NCBI GenBank assembly: GCA_049840795.1
Contig: JASGJK010000009.1
Span: forward strand, 124,001 to 188,000
From: UPXZ01 sp049840795
Lineage (GTDB): Bacteria; Bacteroidota; Bacteroidia; Bacteroidales; Paludibacteraceae
Reading direction: 5' to 3'
DNA length: 64,000 nt
Shown: piece by piece, positions 1 to 9,758 of the stretch
Position numbering within the stretch: position 1 is the first letter of the stretch
Layout: every line of letters begins with the position of its first letter
The notes under the pieces: generated by a model
What the model saw: the letters and a program-made list of their open reading frames with translations, nothing else
Database searches by the model: none
What the model was told of the DNA's origin: nothing
Position numbers and translations under genes: made by a program

Positions 1-1116
1 TTCCCCAATATCCTGCAGAATAAGTACCCTCCACATCTGCTGACAGAGATTGTAATTTGTTTGGTGTGAGGGTAATATACGCATCCAATCGACTGCTGTC
101 TTTTTTCTGAAAACTGATATTTGTGTATTTTACAGCACTCAGCGTGTTAAGCGAACTATATGTTTTTTCAACGGCTAAATCATTGTATGTTTTTCCGGGT
201 ACAATATGAGTTGATTCTACCAATACTTTGGGACGTATATTCCGTTTTTTTTCATATACAAAACTATATCTTTTTCTAATTATGGAATCTAATTTTATTT
301 TTCCATCCGGCAAATCCTGCGATTTATCTGCTTCACTATAAAAATGGACTTTATTTATGATATACCTGTCAAATACAGTCTTATTTAATGTGTCTTTCGC
401 GTTTTGGATAGCGCTATTAAGTTCCAGCACTAAGTCTACTTGATGTGAATTTAAGGTACTGTCAGCATAGAAGTGAAGATGTTCTTTCAGAAAATTGAAA
501 TATCCCAGTTCACGGAATTTTTTTGTTATTCGGGCTCTTTCATTGTCCAATATATCGCTGTCAAACAACTTATCTGTCTTAATTAAGCTCTCAGATGTAT
601 CGGAAGCAATGTTGTAAAGTTCTTTTTGATTGATATTGACAGAGTAGCTGCGCAGATAATACGGTTTGTTAGAGTTGATTATATATTTCAGATTTGCCGT
701 TTTTGCTTTGGGGTATGAAATTTCGCTTTTTACCTCCACATTCATAAATCCTTTATTTACAAAGTGTTTTTTTATCTCATTTTCCGAAATATCGGTTAAT
801 TGCTGATTATATATTACCGGTTCTTCGCCGATTTTTTTGAGCCAACGATAAAAGGCACGGTGCTGTCTTTGCCGGCAAGATTATAAACACCCAACGGAGT
901 GCGCCATAAACCGAGTAATTTGGAGTTTGGTGTTTGGCGCAAATAGCTTTGAATGTCTTCGGTAGATACAGCTTTCGTGTCCGATTTGATACTTACTTTA
1001 TTAAGTAAATATTCACCATCCGGAATATATTTGGTAGTATTGCAAGAGAAGAGTAATAATCCTGTCAGCAATAGGGGTAAATGTCTTAATTTTTCCAATC
1101 GAAAATTCATCACCAT
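1..1116 (-). CDS. tamL: TamL/BamA-like outer-membrane assembly protein, 5' part, frameshifted
   Basis: The N-terminus is a lipoprotein signal (LLTGLLLFSC, with the lipobox Cys about residue 25) followed by the family opening NTTKYIPDGEYLLNKVSI. Known relatives are Bacteroidetes BamA-superfamily proteins anchored in the outer membrane that help insert or translocate envelope proteins. POTRA-like sequence follows, but the reading frame changes near 855-862: the first frame stops at 814 while the family-like sequence (RAFYRWLKKIGEEPVIYN) continues in another frame and stays open to the window edge. The C-terminal barrel lies outside. It is divergent from the trmH-family gene. The break is probably a one- or two-base sequence error; a true pseudogene is the alternative. 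Confidence 0.75.
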
Positions 1117-1140
1117 AACCGGTTTTGTACAAAAACTTTT

Positions 1141-1180
1141 GCAAATATACTGTTAATTCTGGTTTTCTTTATTAGTTTTG
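1141..1180. promoter_or_regulatory. Divergent promoter region tamL / trmH-family gene
   Basis: Two Bacteroidetes -7 boxes face away from each other: TATATTTG on the minus strand at 1142-1149 for the tamL-like gene, and TAGTTTTG on the plus strand at 1173-1180 for the methyltransferase. Neither has a clear -33 TTTG at 19 bp, so the call rests on the -7 boxes and the divergent layout. Confidence 0.45.
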
Positions 1181-1222
1181 CAAAGTAAAATGGATTTGTT
1201 TTTTGTTAAATAACAGGAAAAA

Positions 1223-2036
1223 GTGAAAGATATGCTTTCAAAAGCGAAAATAAAATGGATTAACTCTTTGTCGTTGAAAAAAAACAGAGATGAGGAACGT
1301 GTTTTTGTTGCCGAAGGGAAAAAAATGGTGAATGAACTCCTTCCTGTGATGAATTGCGTCTTTTTGGCTTATGCCGATGAAAACAGCTTCGCTACTTCCA
1401 TCAGCCATCGAGTAAAGGCGGTAGAGCGCATCACGGAAGGTGAATTACAAAAAATTTCTTCACAGAAATCTTCACAAGGTATAATTGCCGTGTTTGAAAA
1501 GCCCGAATATGATATGGATTTTTTTTCTATCGGGAATCAACTCAGTATTGCGTTAGACGATATTCAAGATCCAGGAAATTTGGGGACAATTATTCGATTA
1601 GCTGACTGGTTTGGCGTAAAAGATGTGTTTTGTTCGTTTCATACGGTTGATGTTTACAATGCAAAAACCATACAAGCCACGATGGGAGCAATAGCTCGCG
1701 TACGAGTGCATTATGTAAATCTTCCTGATTTTTTGAACTCTCTCACTACTTCTCAGTTTTTGCAGTCAAAGATAGAAACTGGAAACTACGTGAAAGTTCC
1801 GATTTATGGCACAGTGATGAATGGCAACAATATTTATGACAAAGAGTTGTCGTACCAACGGAGTGATTGTAATGGGCAACGAAGGAAACGGTATCTCAAC
1901 AACGGTATTACCTTTTATCACACAAAAATTGCTTATTCCCAGTTATCCTGCCGATACGCCTACTTCCGAGTCGTTGAATGTGAGTACCGCAACTGCCATT
2001 ACATTATCAGAATTTAGAAGACGTATGTCAAAATAA
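1223..2036 (+). CDS. TrmH/SpoU-family RNA 2'-O-ribose methyltransferase, frameshifted near the C-terminus
   Basis: A SPOUT-class methyltransferase that transfers a methyl group from SAM to a ribose 2'-OH in rRNA or tRNA. Family motif 1 is clear (DPGNLGTIIRLADWFG), followed by TMGAIARVRV. Motifs 2 and 3 (NGVIVMGNEGNGIS; IPSYPADTPTSESLNVS) lie in a second frame, reached by a one-base shift near 1846-1853. The joined protein of about 270 residues ends at 2036, which is a normal family length. The start may be GTG 1223 or ATG 1232. Exact substrate cannot be read from sequence. The intact motifs on both sides of the shift argue for a sequence error rather than decay. Confidence 0.85.
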
Positions 2037-2042
2037 GACGAG

Positions 2043-3032
2043 ATGAATTACATAGGCTCAAAAAATAAATTATCAGATTTTATATATCAGTCAGTGAATC
2101 AAATTGTTGGCGACAATCTGTCAAATAAGATATTCTGTGATTTATTCGCAGGGACGGGAGCAGTTGGACGAATATTCAAAGAAAACGTTCAAAAGGTTAT
2201 CAGTAATGATATTGAATATTACAGCTATGTTTTGAATAAAAACTATATCGAAAACAACACATCGTTTGAGTTTGACACATTGCTCGAAGAGTTAAATCAG
2301 TTGAAAGGAATAGAAGGATTTATTTTTAACGAATATTTCTGAAAACGGCCAAGCCAACAGGCTTTGTTTTACAGAATATAACGGGAAGAAAATTGACGCC
2401 ATACGTCAAAAAATAGAGGAGTGGAAACCGAAAATCACAGAAGAGGTGTATTTCTTTTTGTTGGCATCGTTGTTGGAGAGCGCCGATAAAATAGCAAATA
2501 CGGCATCTGTTTACGGTGCATATCTAAAGCAAATAAAAAAACGGCTAAAAACGAAATACTCATCGAGCCGGCTGTTTTTTTGATTTCAGGAAGCAATAAC
2601 GTAGTTTTTAACGAAGAGAGCAACGCGTTGATAAAAAAGATTGAAGGAGATATTCTGTATCTTGACCCTCCTTACAATGCGCGTGAGTACGGTGCTAATT
2701 ATCACTTACTGAATACAATCGCGCTATATGACGACTTTGTTCCGAAAGGAAAAACAGGATTGAGGCAGTATCAAAAATCTGATTATTGTAAAAAACAAAA
2801 AGTAGCATATTCTTTTGCCGAATTGATAAAAGACGCCCGATTTAAATATATTTTTTTGAGTTATAATAATGAAGGATTGATGTCTGAAAAAGAAATTAGA
2901 AGAATGATGGGCAGATACGGCAAGTTAGAATTATTTACAACTGAATATCAGCGATTTAGGGCGGATAAATCGGAAAATAGAAATCATAAAGCGAATTCTA
3001 CTACGGAGTATTTATATGTGTTGACAAAATAA
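2043..3032 (+). CDS. D12-class DNA adenine methyltransferase, two frameshifts
   Basis: An N6-adenine DNA methyltransferase of the Dam/DpnII (D12) class. It opens with MNYIGSKNKLSDFI and the SAM-binding FAGTGAVG, and has the catalytic DPPY motif in LYLDPPYNAREYGANYH (coded near 2660-2700). Frame changes at about 2330-2340 and in the A-run 2536-2541; the translation between them is coherent (ENGQANRLCFTEYNGKKIDA), so the gene is read as one protein of about 330 residues. It starts 6 bp after the preceding methyltransferase and is probably cotranscribed with it. No restriction partner is visible, so an orphan regulatory or phage-derived methylase is likely. Target site unknown. Confidence 0.8.
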
Positions 3033-3033
3033 A

Positions 3034-4110
3034 TCATTCGAGATACAAATAATCGCAATGAATAATTGGTTTTTCGTTCTTTTTCCCCATTACCAACATC
3101 GCTTTTTCACTGTTGTACTGAGTTTTACCCACCCCAATAATTTTACCTTCATCGTTTACCACTTTTACAATATCGTCTTTTTCAAAGTTTCCGACAATAG
3201 AGGTTACTCCTATCGGTAGTAAGCTTACCGCTTTCTCTCCCAATAACGCAAGTTCCGCATTTTTGTTGACATAGATCTCTCCTTTGGCAAATCCATCGCT
3301 GTGCGCAATCCATTTTTTTACACTCGAAACGTCTGATTTTGATGCTCTGAAATGGGTGTAAACGGTATCTGGTTTGTTCTCAAGAAGTTGAATAATGATG
3401 TTGTCTTTTTTGCCATTGGCTATAAATACCTCAATACCTTCATCGGCAATTTTTTGCGCAATATTTATTTTTGTTTCCATACCGCCTCTGCCATAGGTCG
3501 ATTTGGAAGACTGGACAAACTTCTCAATATTCTGTTCTTTGCTTATTTCAGTAATCACAGATGAATTTGGATCGGAAGGAGAACCGTTGTAAATACCATC
3601 AATATTGCTTAAAATTATCAATGCTTCTGTGCCCATCATGGATGCTACCAAGCCCGAAAGCTCATCATTGTCTGTAAACATAAGCTCGGTAACCGATACG
3701 GCATCATTTTCATTTACGATGGGAATAACATTATTCTCTAACATTATTTGGATGCAATTGCGCTGATTGAGATACAACTGGCGGCTACCAAAATTATCTT
3801 TTGTCGTCAGTACTTGTCCCACCACAATGTTCTGTTCCCGAAAAAGATCCCAATAATGATTAATCAATTTGGCTTGTCCGATGGTAGAGAATAACTGCCG
3901 CTGATCCACCACATCCATTTTTTTCGAAATGCCTATCATACTTCTACCGGATGCTACTGCTCCGGATGATATCAAGATGATCTGAATCCCTTTTTTATGA
4001 AGATATGCCACCTGATCAACAATGGCAGACATCCGTGTGATATCAAGTGTACCATCGGCACGTGTAAGGACATTACTTCCAATTTTTATGGCTGTTTTTT
4101 TAAATCGCAT
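3034..4110 (-). CDS. proB: Glutamate 5-kinase
   Basis: Catalyses ATP-dependent phosphorylation of L-glutamate, the first step of proline synthesis, in the cytosol. The amino-acid-kinase domain (about residues 1-260) has KIGSNVLTR, the substrate-binding LISSGAVASGR, NENDAVS and FTDNDELSGLVASMM. The last 90 or so residues form a PUA domain (KGEIYVNKNAELALL...), as in the long bacterial form. ATG at 4110 is preferred over the TTG one codon upstream. The stop sits 2 bp from the convergent methyltransferase stop. No proA lies next to it. Upstream are the glutaminyl cyclase and the DUF5020-like gene on the same strand. Confidence 0.93.
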   Translation of the reverse strand: MRFKKTAIKIGSNVLTRADGTLDITRMSAIVDQVAYLHKKGIQIILISSGAVASGRSMIGISKKMDVVDQRQLFSTIGQAKLINHYWDLFREQNIVVGQVLTTKDNFGSRQLYLNQRNCIQIMLENNVIPIVNENDAVSVTELMFTDNDELSGLVASMMGTEALIILSNIDGIYNGSPSDPNSSVITEISKEQNIEKFVQSSKSTYGRGGMETKINIAQKIADEGIEVFIANGKKDNIIIQLLENKPDTVYTHFRASKSDVSSVKKWIAHSDGFAKGEIYVNKNAELALLGEKAVSLLPIGVTSIVGNFEKDDIVKVVNDEGKIIGVGKTQYNSEKAMLVMGKKNEKPIIHCDYLYLE

Positions 4111-4181
4111 CAAGATATTGGCTTTGAAGTGTAGATAATAATTAAACTGTTTCCGAAATTAAATAGCACAGCAAACTTGCC

Positions 4182-5150
4182 CTATTCATTATAAATCACA
4201 TTCATCAGTGTCATCCCTACTGCTTGTAGCGTGGTGGCATCAACATTATCCATCGTGTCGTGAATGGTGTGCCAATAACTTCCGAAACCTGTGCCGGATT
4301 TCTTGTCATATTGAATAATATCAATAGAAGGTATGCCGGCAAGTTTGTTTACAAATATATGGTCGTCTGTAATAGCGCCACCTTGCTCATTGATAAAATA
4401 TTGACTGAAGCCGAGCGAAGCCGCCTGAGTCCAGATTTTATCCACGATCTCCTGCGCGTAATAATCAGAGAATTGTTCCCTGTAAAATGTTGCTTGAGGT
4501 GCTCCCACCATATCTAACAATATCCCATACTTGGCGTTATACCCAGGCACATGTACGTTTTTAGCCCAATATTGTGTTCCAAGACACCAAGAATCTTCAT
4601 TTCCGGAAGTAGTTCCATAATCTTCCGCGTCAAAAAAAGCGATATCTACTCCGATATTCGGATTTTGTTTTCCCAAGTTACGTGCTATTTCAAGCAAAAC
4701 ACCTATACCACTTGCACCATCGTTGGCACCGATTACGGGCGTTTTGTGATTTTTGCTATCCGGATCGTTGTCAGCCCAAGGTCTGCTATCCCAATGTGCA
4801 AAAAGTAAAACACGTGTTTTGACATCGAGATTATAGCTCCCAATAATGTTCTTAGCTTTGAGTATGGTACCATCAAAAGCCATCAGATCTGCTTGTTGAA
4901 TAATGACTTTAGCACCAAATTGATGTAGTTTGGCTTCCAAATAATTTCCACAAGCGATATGCGCTTTTGTATTAGGGACACGAGCGCCAAAATCTACCTG
5001 AGTTTTTACATATTGATATGCCGAGTCGGCAGAGAATGTTGGTACTGAAATTGTTTTTTTTGCTTGAATGTTTTTTTCTGCTTGTTTTTTTGCATTTCCA
5101 CAGCCCAGTAACAAAGTGGCGATGCAAACAAGTAAATACTTGTTTTTCAT
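4182..5150 (-). CDS. Glutaminyl-peptide cyclotransferase-like lipoprotein (M28 fold)
   Basis: A periplasmic zinc enzyme that likely converts N-terminal Gln of exported proteins to pyroglutamate, which suits a phylum whose signal peptidase often leaves Gln at position +1. It has a lipoprotein signal with LLLGC near residue 17, then an M28-type fold: AHWDSRPWADNDPD, the metal Asp in NDGASGIG, the metal Glu in FFDAEDYG, and the metal His in DDHIFVN. The 322-residue length fits bacterial glutaminyl cyclases better than aminopeptidases, which have extra ligands. It lies between the DUF5020-like gene and proB on one strand, possibly one transcript. Confidence 0.85.
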   Translation of the reverse strand: MKNKYLLVCIATLLLGCGNAKKQAEKNIQAKKTISVPTFSADSAYQYVKTQVDFGARVPNTKAHIACGNYLEAKLHQFGAKVIIQQADLMAFDGTILKAKNIIGSYNLDVKTRVLLFAHWDSRPWADNDPDSKNHKTPVIGANDGASGIGVLLEIARNLGKQNPNIGVDIAFFDAEDYGTTSGNEDSWCLGTQYWAKNVHVPGYNAKYGILLDMVGAPQATFYREQFSDYYAQEIVDKIWTQAASLGFSQYFINEQGGAITDDHIFVNKLAGIPSIDIIQYDKKSGTGFGSYWHTIHDTMDNVDATTLQAVGMTLMNVIYNE

Positions 5151-5228
5151 AGGATTTAATACTTATTCTAATAGTCAATAATGGATAAAAAAACGTAGCA
5201 AAGATACTTATTTTTCTTTCAAAATGAA

Positions 5229-5953
5229 TTAGAACGTCCATTTTGCTCCTAAGGTAGGACAGACTTTAAGACCATGTACCGTTCCGAAATTAACACCTAA
5301 TTCCCATTCGGAACCTAAAGATATATTCGGGGTGACGTTATACCAAATTTGCGGCTCAGTGAGAAAAATAAATTTTGTGTCCACCGGTTTGCTCAAACTT
5401 TCACCTTTAGCGTTATAAAAATTGGTGTTGTCTTCTCTCCAAAAATCGGCGAAACCAGAAAATGTCAATTTCTTCTTGAAGAAATTTAAGTCCCACACAC
5501 CGGTTATCTGAAACGAAGTTGGATTTTTATCTGCAATGTATTTATATAGAACCTTAAAATTGACGAATTTGGTAAAATCATCGCTGTGCCAGCCGTAATC
5601 TAATCCGGTTAGATAAGCATTGTTTATAGGATAACCCGGATACGAAAAATTTGCTTGTTGAGTGTTATTCATCAATAACCCACCGTTGTATTCGATTTGT
5701 GCGCTCAAAGGCGATTTGCCAAGACTGAAACACCGGGCTATTTCGGTGTATGCCAGTGCTGGATGATTTTTATTTCCCAAATTATAATCGAAATCAATAA
5801 AAATAAACGTATTCCCCCATTTATCCGGTTTAAACATCTCAAAGGTAGTGGTAATGAAATTTCGTCCTTTCCCAAAATCGTAATGTACCTGAAGATTTTG
5901 CGATTGAAGAAACATTGACAGTGTTAGAAATGATAAAATGATTAGTTTTTCAT
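5229..5953 (-). CDS. DUF5020-like / Tsx-like outer-membrane beta-barrel protein, frameshift in signal peptide
   Basis: The mature part is rich in alternating aromatic strands (QVHYDFGKGRNFITTTFEMF, IFIDFDYN) and ends in Phe (LGAKWTF), typical of small outer-membrane barrels; I recognise it as the Bacteroidetes DUF5020 family, related to nucleoside-channel Tsx proteins. The longest open frame begins at 5915 and lacks a signal peptide. One base inserted in the five-T run at 5946-5950 opens a start at 5953 that reads MKKLIILSFLTLSMFLQSQ, a perfect signal peptide. So the real gene almost surely begins at 5953. Transported substrate unknown. Confidence 0.75.
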
Positions 5954-6341
5954 GTGTTTATAATTTATTTTTTATGGTCAGTTATAACTCGTATGTTGAG
6001 ATAATCGTTCTTTTTATTTTATTCGGGCAACGTTTATCTTTTATTTTTATAATTATCTGTAAAAATTGTCTTTATGGCTGGAGAGCAACGGTCAATAAAA
6101 CTACTACGTGCTTTGTAGTATTTTTTTGCAAAGATATTTCAAAAAAACGATATAAAACAGCTGTTTATCAAAGAAATATGACTGTCTGTTAAAAAACTTG
6201 TGAAAAATAAGACTAAAATTTATTAAAAATAGGTTTTATAACATATCTTTTTTTTTGCAAAGATTTAAAATTAATGCTTCCTTTGCAATGAAAACTAAAC
6301 AACACAATCTTTTTACCTTAAGCAAGACTAATACCTAAAAT
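5954..6341. other. AT-rich intergenic region
   Basis: No convincing gene. It holds the -7 box of the upstream DUF5020-like gene and a second, weaker TTTGC-like box on the minus strand near 6255-6262. The small plus-strand reading frame at 5938-6192 has no family likeness and overlaps the signal peptide and promoter of the barrel gene. Confidence 0.5.
6129..6136 (-). promoter_or_regulatory. Promoter -7 box for the DUF5020-like gene
   Basis: A perfect minus-strand TATCTTTG, followed by C, about 175 bp upstream of the barrel gene start. No TTTG is found at the expected 19-bp distance, so the -33 element is weak. Confidence 0.45.
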
Positions 6342-6376
6342 AAAAGGGACATTCTAATGAAGTCCCTTTTTTATTT
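6342..6376 (+). terminator. Hairpin with T-run left of the IS relic
   Basis: The 9-bp stem AAAAGGGAC / GTCCCTTTT encloses an 11-nt loop and is followed by more T. It could be a terminator or part of the relic's end sequence. Confidence 0.5.
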
Positions 6377-6492
6377 GTATAGGTCATAGAAAATAAGTAT
6401 ATTTACAGGTAATCCAACCCCTATAAAGACATGATTTCCAAGACTCATTTATCATACAGTTCGCTATCGACAGCAATTTGAAAGTGATTTCG

Positions 6493-7502
6493 ATGCTTTT
6501 CAACTTTAATGCAGCACTTATTAATGAATATTGTGGACAACACAGGGCAATAGCTTTCGACCCAAGTTACATCCCCAAATCAGGAGGTAAAACTGAAAGC
6601 TTGGATGGTTTTGGTCAGGCTGTGCCAGCAAAGCTAAGTGGAGCTTAGAAATAGGCGGTATTGCTGTGCTTGATTTAGATAATCATACAGCACTCCATTT
6701 AGAGCCAATTCAAACACTGCCACTTGAATCAGAAACACTTCTTGAATTCTGTGCCCGTACTTTTAATGAAAAGGCAGAGGAACTAAAGAAATTGGCTTCG
6801 ATTGTGGCTGTAGATGGAGATTTCTCCAAAGAACCATTTGTTTCTTACCTTACAAGTTGTGGACTTGATGTTATCTCCCGCTTTTGTAACGATGTTCGTT
6901 TGCGTTATTTGACACAAATTAAAAAGACCGGCAAAAGAGGTCGTCTCTCAACAAATGGAGAAGCGGTTGATTTAGCGAATCTGGATATGAAGCATTTTAG
7001 AATCGAAAAAGAAAAATGACGAATGCGTATTTGCTCTGCCGCTGTACATACCGTAGCACTAAATCGGATGGTAAGAATAGACTATGTTCAATTCCTTAAA
7101 GATGGAAAAATTGCTTCAAACGAAAATATATTTTTCAACAAACATAGAAATGGAATCCACCGAAATGCTTGAAATGTATCAGATGCGATTTCAAATCGGG
7201 TTTATTTATCGGGATGCAAAACAACATACAAGTCTAACAACTTGTCGAGCAAGAAACAAAGAAAAATTGTATTCTCATTTCAATTTTTGGTTTACAGCCA
7301 TTAATATAGCAAAAGTTGTATATTGGTACACTATATTCCCAAAGAAGAACGTAAATCATTCTCAATGGCAGACATTAAAACTGTCAATCACAACGCATTA
7401 CTGTTGGAAAGATTTATTACAATGTTTGCTCTTAAAACAAACATACTCAAAAACAACCAGAATGTCAAAGAACTTCTATTATACGGAACTATTGCCGCAT
7501 AA
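6493..7502 (+). pseudogene. Degenerate IS4-superfamily DDE transposase
   Basis: Pieces of one transposase appear in order but in alternating frames. The first catalytic Asp is in IAFDPSYIPKSGG; then FWSGCASKAKWSLEIGGIAVLDLDN; the second Asp is in VAVDGDFSKEPFVSYL; then YQMRFQIGFIYRDAK, and the C-terminus KELLLYGTIAA with a stop at 7502. The third stretch matches the IS4 signature Y(2)R(3)E(6)K except that the catalytic Glu is Gly. Frame changes near 6608, 7020 and several between 7090 and 7330, plus that substitution, show a dead element. The N-terminus is missing. Clear terminal inverted repeats were not found. Confidence 0.7.
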
Positions 7503-7680
7503 ACTTAATTGTGTTTCAACGAACTATTGATTTAATCCAAATCAAAAAACAAAAAATTGCATTTATGTGTCTGATATATAATACAATACAGATATATATT
7601 AAAAATTAACGCAACACTACTAAGTTACATCAAATGATTTATTGACAAATGCAATAATATTTCTCAAAAAAACTAAAAAG

Positions 7681-7717
7681 AAAGAGGCTTGTCCATTACG
7701 AGACAGCCTCTTTTTTT
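7681..7717 (+). terminator. Rho-independent terminator-like hairpin
   Basis: Stem AAAGAGGCT / AGCCTCTTT with a 15-nt loop and seven T. It lies between the IS relic and the radA operon and insulates the latter from upstream transcription. Confidence 0.65.
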
Positions 7718-7760
7718 GTTTGATTGGAGGACTAACAAGACATTATTTCTTGATTTTATG

Positions 7761-7768
7761 TATATTTG
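7761..7768 (+). promoter_or_regulatory. Promoter -7 box for the radA operon
   Basis: TATATTTG followed by CA, 16 bp before the ATG at 7785. The -33 part is not clear. The transcript would have a very short leader. Confidence 0.5.
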
Positions 7769-7784
7769 CAAAAAGCAAAATAAA

Positions 7785-8108
7785 ATGACAAATAAAGTCG
7801 TACATATAATATTTCTTGTACTGTTTTTGGTATTTCTTCTATTCGTGATATTTTTTTACAAATCAGTATCTAATCTTTTTTTTATTGTGGGTATTACGGG
7901 TGCCTTGTTTATTTGGATTTATCTTATGATTGATATTTTTCGGAATAAAATATATAACAAACAATTCTGGGTAATGTCTATGATTGTGATGATGCCTTTA
8001 GCTACCTTAATATATCTTGTACAAAGAGAAAAATTGATACGTTTAGGCGAAAAATTTGGAACAAAAGGATACCATCACTCAAAATTAAATAAAAATGGCG
8101 AAAACTAA
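7785..8108 (+). CDS. Small membrane protein upstream of radA
   Basis: About 107 residues from the ATG at 7785; the longer frame upstream crosses the promoter and terminator and is not used. Three hydrophobic segments are visible: VVHIIFLVLFLVFLLFVIFF, a segment around FFIVGITGALFIWIYLMI, and one around FWVMSMIVMMPLATLIYLV, followed by a charged tail. The last segment weakly recalls the PLDc_N membrane domain, but I do not assign it. The stop overlaps the radA start by 14 bp, so translation is probably coupled. Confidence 0.65.
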   Translation: MTNKVVHIIFLVLFLVFLLFVIFFYKSVSNLFFIVGITGALFIWIYLMIDIFRNKIYNKQFWVMSMIVMMPLATLIYLVQREKLIRLGEKFGTKGYHHSKLNKNGEN

Positions 8109-9459
8109 AACAATATATGTATGCCAAAATTGTGGCGTTGACTCACCCAAATGGATAGGCAGATGTCCTTCGTGCGGGGCGTGGAACAGTTACGTGGAGG
8201 AAGTAGTAAGCAAAGAACCGGCAAACAAAATCTCTATTGCCGGATTGGAGACACAAAAACAGAAACCAATCCTAATTTCCGAAGTAGAAGCGCTCAACGA
8301 ACCACGAATCAATACACACAACCACGAACTGAACAGAGTACTTGGCGGAGGTTTGGTAAACGGGTCGCTTGTGTTGATAGGGGGCGAGCCCGGTATTGGG
8401 AAATCCACGTTGGTACTGCAAACTGTCCTGAATGTTGCCGATAAACGGACATTGTATGTGTCGGGCGAAGAAAGTGTGCAACAATTAAAACTACGCGCCG
8501 AAAGACTGGGTATTCATAACTCGGAGTGCTACGTAGTGAGTGAAACCTCATTGGAACAGGCTTTTGTACACGTACAAAATATAAAGCCCGACTTATTAAT
8601 TGTAGATTCCATTCAAACCATAACCACCGAAACCATTGAATCTTCACCCGGAAGCGTTTCGCAAGTGCGTGAGTGTGCGGCAGCGTTGCTTAAATTTTGC
8701 AAAACAAGCGGAACTCCGGTGCTTCTTATCGGACACATAAATAAAGAAGGCAGCATTGCCGGACCCAAAGTGCTGGAACATATTGTTGACACCGTTCTTC
8801 AGTTTGAAGGCGACCAGCATTATATGTACCGTATTCTTCGTCCGATAAAGAATCGTTTTGGGAGCACATCAGAATTAGGGATCTTCGAAATGCAGCAAAG
8901 CGGTTTAAGAGAAGTAAGTAATCCTTCTGAGCTTCTTCTCACACAAAATCACGAGGGTATGAGCGGTGTTGCCATAGCATCTGCTATTGAGGGTATTCGT
9001 CCGTTTCTAATCGAAGTACAGGCGTTGGTGAGCTCAGCGGCTTACGGCACGCCACAACGTTCGTCAACCGGTTTCGATTTGCGACGACTAAATATGTTGT
9101 TGGCAGTGCTCGAAAAGCGTGCAGGATTCAAATTGCCTCAAAAAGACGTTTTTATGAATATAGCCGGAGGTATAAAAGTAAACGATCCGGCGATTGATTT
9201 AGCGGTAATTTCTGCTATCCTTTCTTCCAATATCGACGCGGCTATCGAATCACACGCCTGCTTAGCCGGTGAAGTTGGACTGTCAGGGGAAATCCGTCCC
9301 ATCAACAGAATTGAACAGCGAATACACGAAGCAGAGAAACTCGGCTTCCGAAAAATGATTATACCCAATATCAATCTTAAAAGTTTGGATTTAAAGAAAA
9401 TAAATATCGAATTAGTTCAGGTAAAGAAGGTGGAAGAGGCATTTAGGATGTTGTTTTAA
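8095..9459 (+). CDS. radA: DNA repair protein RadA
   Basis: A RecA-like ATPase that promotes branch migration and processing of recombination intermediates. It has an N-terminal zinc finger (C10, C13, C24, C27), Walker A GEPGIGKS at residues 97-104, the RadA-specific KNRFG (in RPIKNRFGSTSELG), and a C-terminal Lon-protease-like domain (about residues 300-454, with SGEIRPINRIEQRIHEA). The 454-residue length is normal. The start at 8095 overlaps the upstream membrane gene. Confidence 0.96.
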   Translation: MAKTKTIYVCQNCGVDSPKWIGRCPSCGAWNSYVEEVVSKEPANKISIAGLETQKQKPILISEVEALNEPRINTHNHELNRVLGGGLVNGSLVLIGGEPGIGKSTLVLQTVLNVADKRTLYVSGEESVQQLKLRAERLGIHNSECYVVSETSLEQAFVHVQNIKPDLLIVDSIQTITTETIESSPGSVSQVRECAAALLKFCKTSGTPVLLIGHINKEGSIAGPKVLEHIVDTVLQFEGDQHYMYRILRPIKNRFGSTSELGIFEMQQSGLREVSNPSELLLTQNHEGMSGVAIASAIEGIRPFLIEVQALVSSAAYGTPQRSSTGFDLRRLNMLLAVLEKRAGFKLPQKDVFMNIAGGIKVNDPAIDLAVISAILSSNIDAAIESHACLAGEVGLSGEIRPINRIEQRIHEAEKLGFRKMIIPNINLKSLDLKKINIELVQVKKVEEAFRMLF

Positions 9460-9495
9460 TGCCTGAAATATTTTTGAAATATATTTATCAAAACA

Positions 9496-9526
9496 TTTGC
9501 CGGTTCCAAAAAAAGCAGTATCTTTG
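9496..9526 (+). promoter_or_regulatory. Promoter of tRNA-Val
   Basis: TTTG at 9496-9499, then exactly 19 bp, then TATCTTTG at 9519-9526: a near-perfect Bacteroidetes housekeeping promoter 20 bp before the tRNA. Confidence 0.8.
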
Positions 9527-9545
9527 CATCACTTTTCCAAAACAA

Positions 9546-9620
9546 GGGCGTTTAGCTCAGCTGGTTCAGAGCATCTGCCTTACAAGCAGAGGGTCGGCGG
9601 TTCGAATCCGTCAACGCCCA
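9546..9620 (+). tRNA. tRNA-Val (anticodon TAC)
   Basis: Acceptor stem GGGCGTT pairs with AACGCCC. The D-arm (AGCTCAGCTGGTTCAGAGC), anticodon loop CTTACAA and T-loop GGTTCGAATCC are all in place. The CCA end is not encoded. The next 1.2 kb carries transposase fragments. Confidence 0.95.
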
Positions 9621-9621
9621 C

Positions 9622-9653
9622 AAAAAGAGTTACAGAAATGTAGCTCTTTTTTT
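9622..9653 (+). terminator. Terminator after tRNA-Val
   Basis: An AAAAAGAGTTACA arm pairs with TGTAGCTCTTTTT across a GAAA loop and is followed by a T-run, directly after the tRNA 3' end. Confidence 0.75.
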
Positions 9654-9758
9654 ATTATCTGTATTTTAAGGGCTTACCAATTTTACTCGATTCTACCACA
9701 CTTTCAGAAATTCTATTTTTTTATAATTTTAGGTACACCTACAGGTACACCCTTTTTC

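Noticed and set aside
5938..6192. Plus-strand frame of 84 codons
   Set aside because: Overlaps the corrected signal peptide and promoter of the minus-strand barrel gene and has no family likeness.
9720..9752. Integrase attachment site beside tRNA-Val
   Set aside because: Only a short direct repeat (GGTACACC twice); no integrase gene and no repeated tRNA 3' end in the window.
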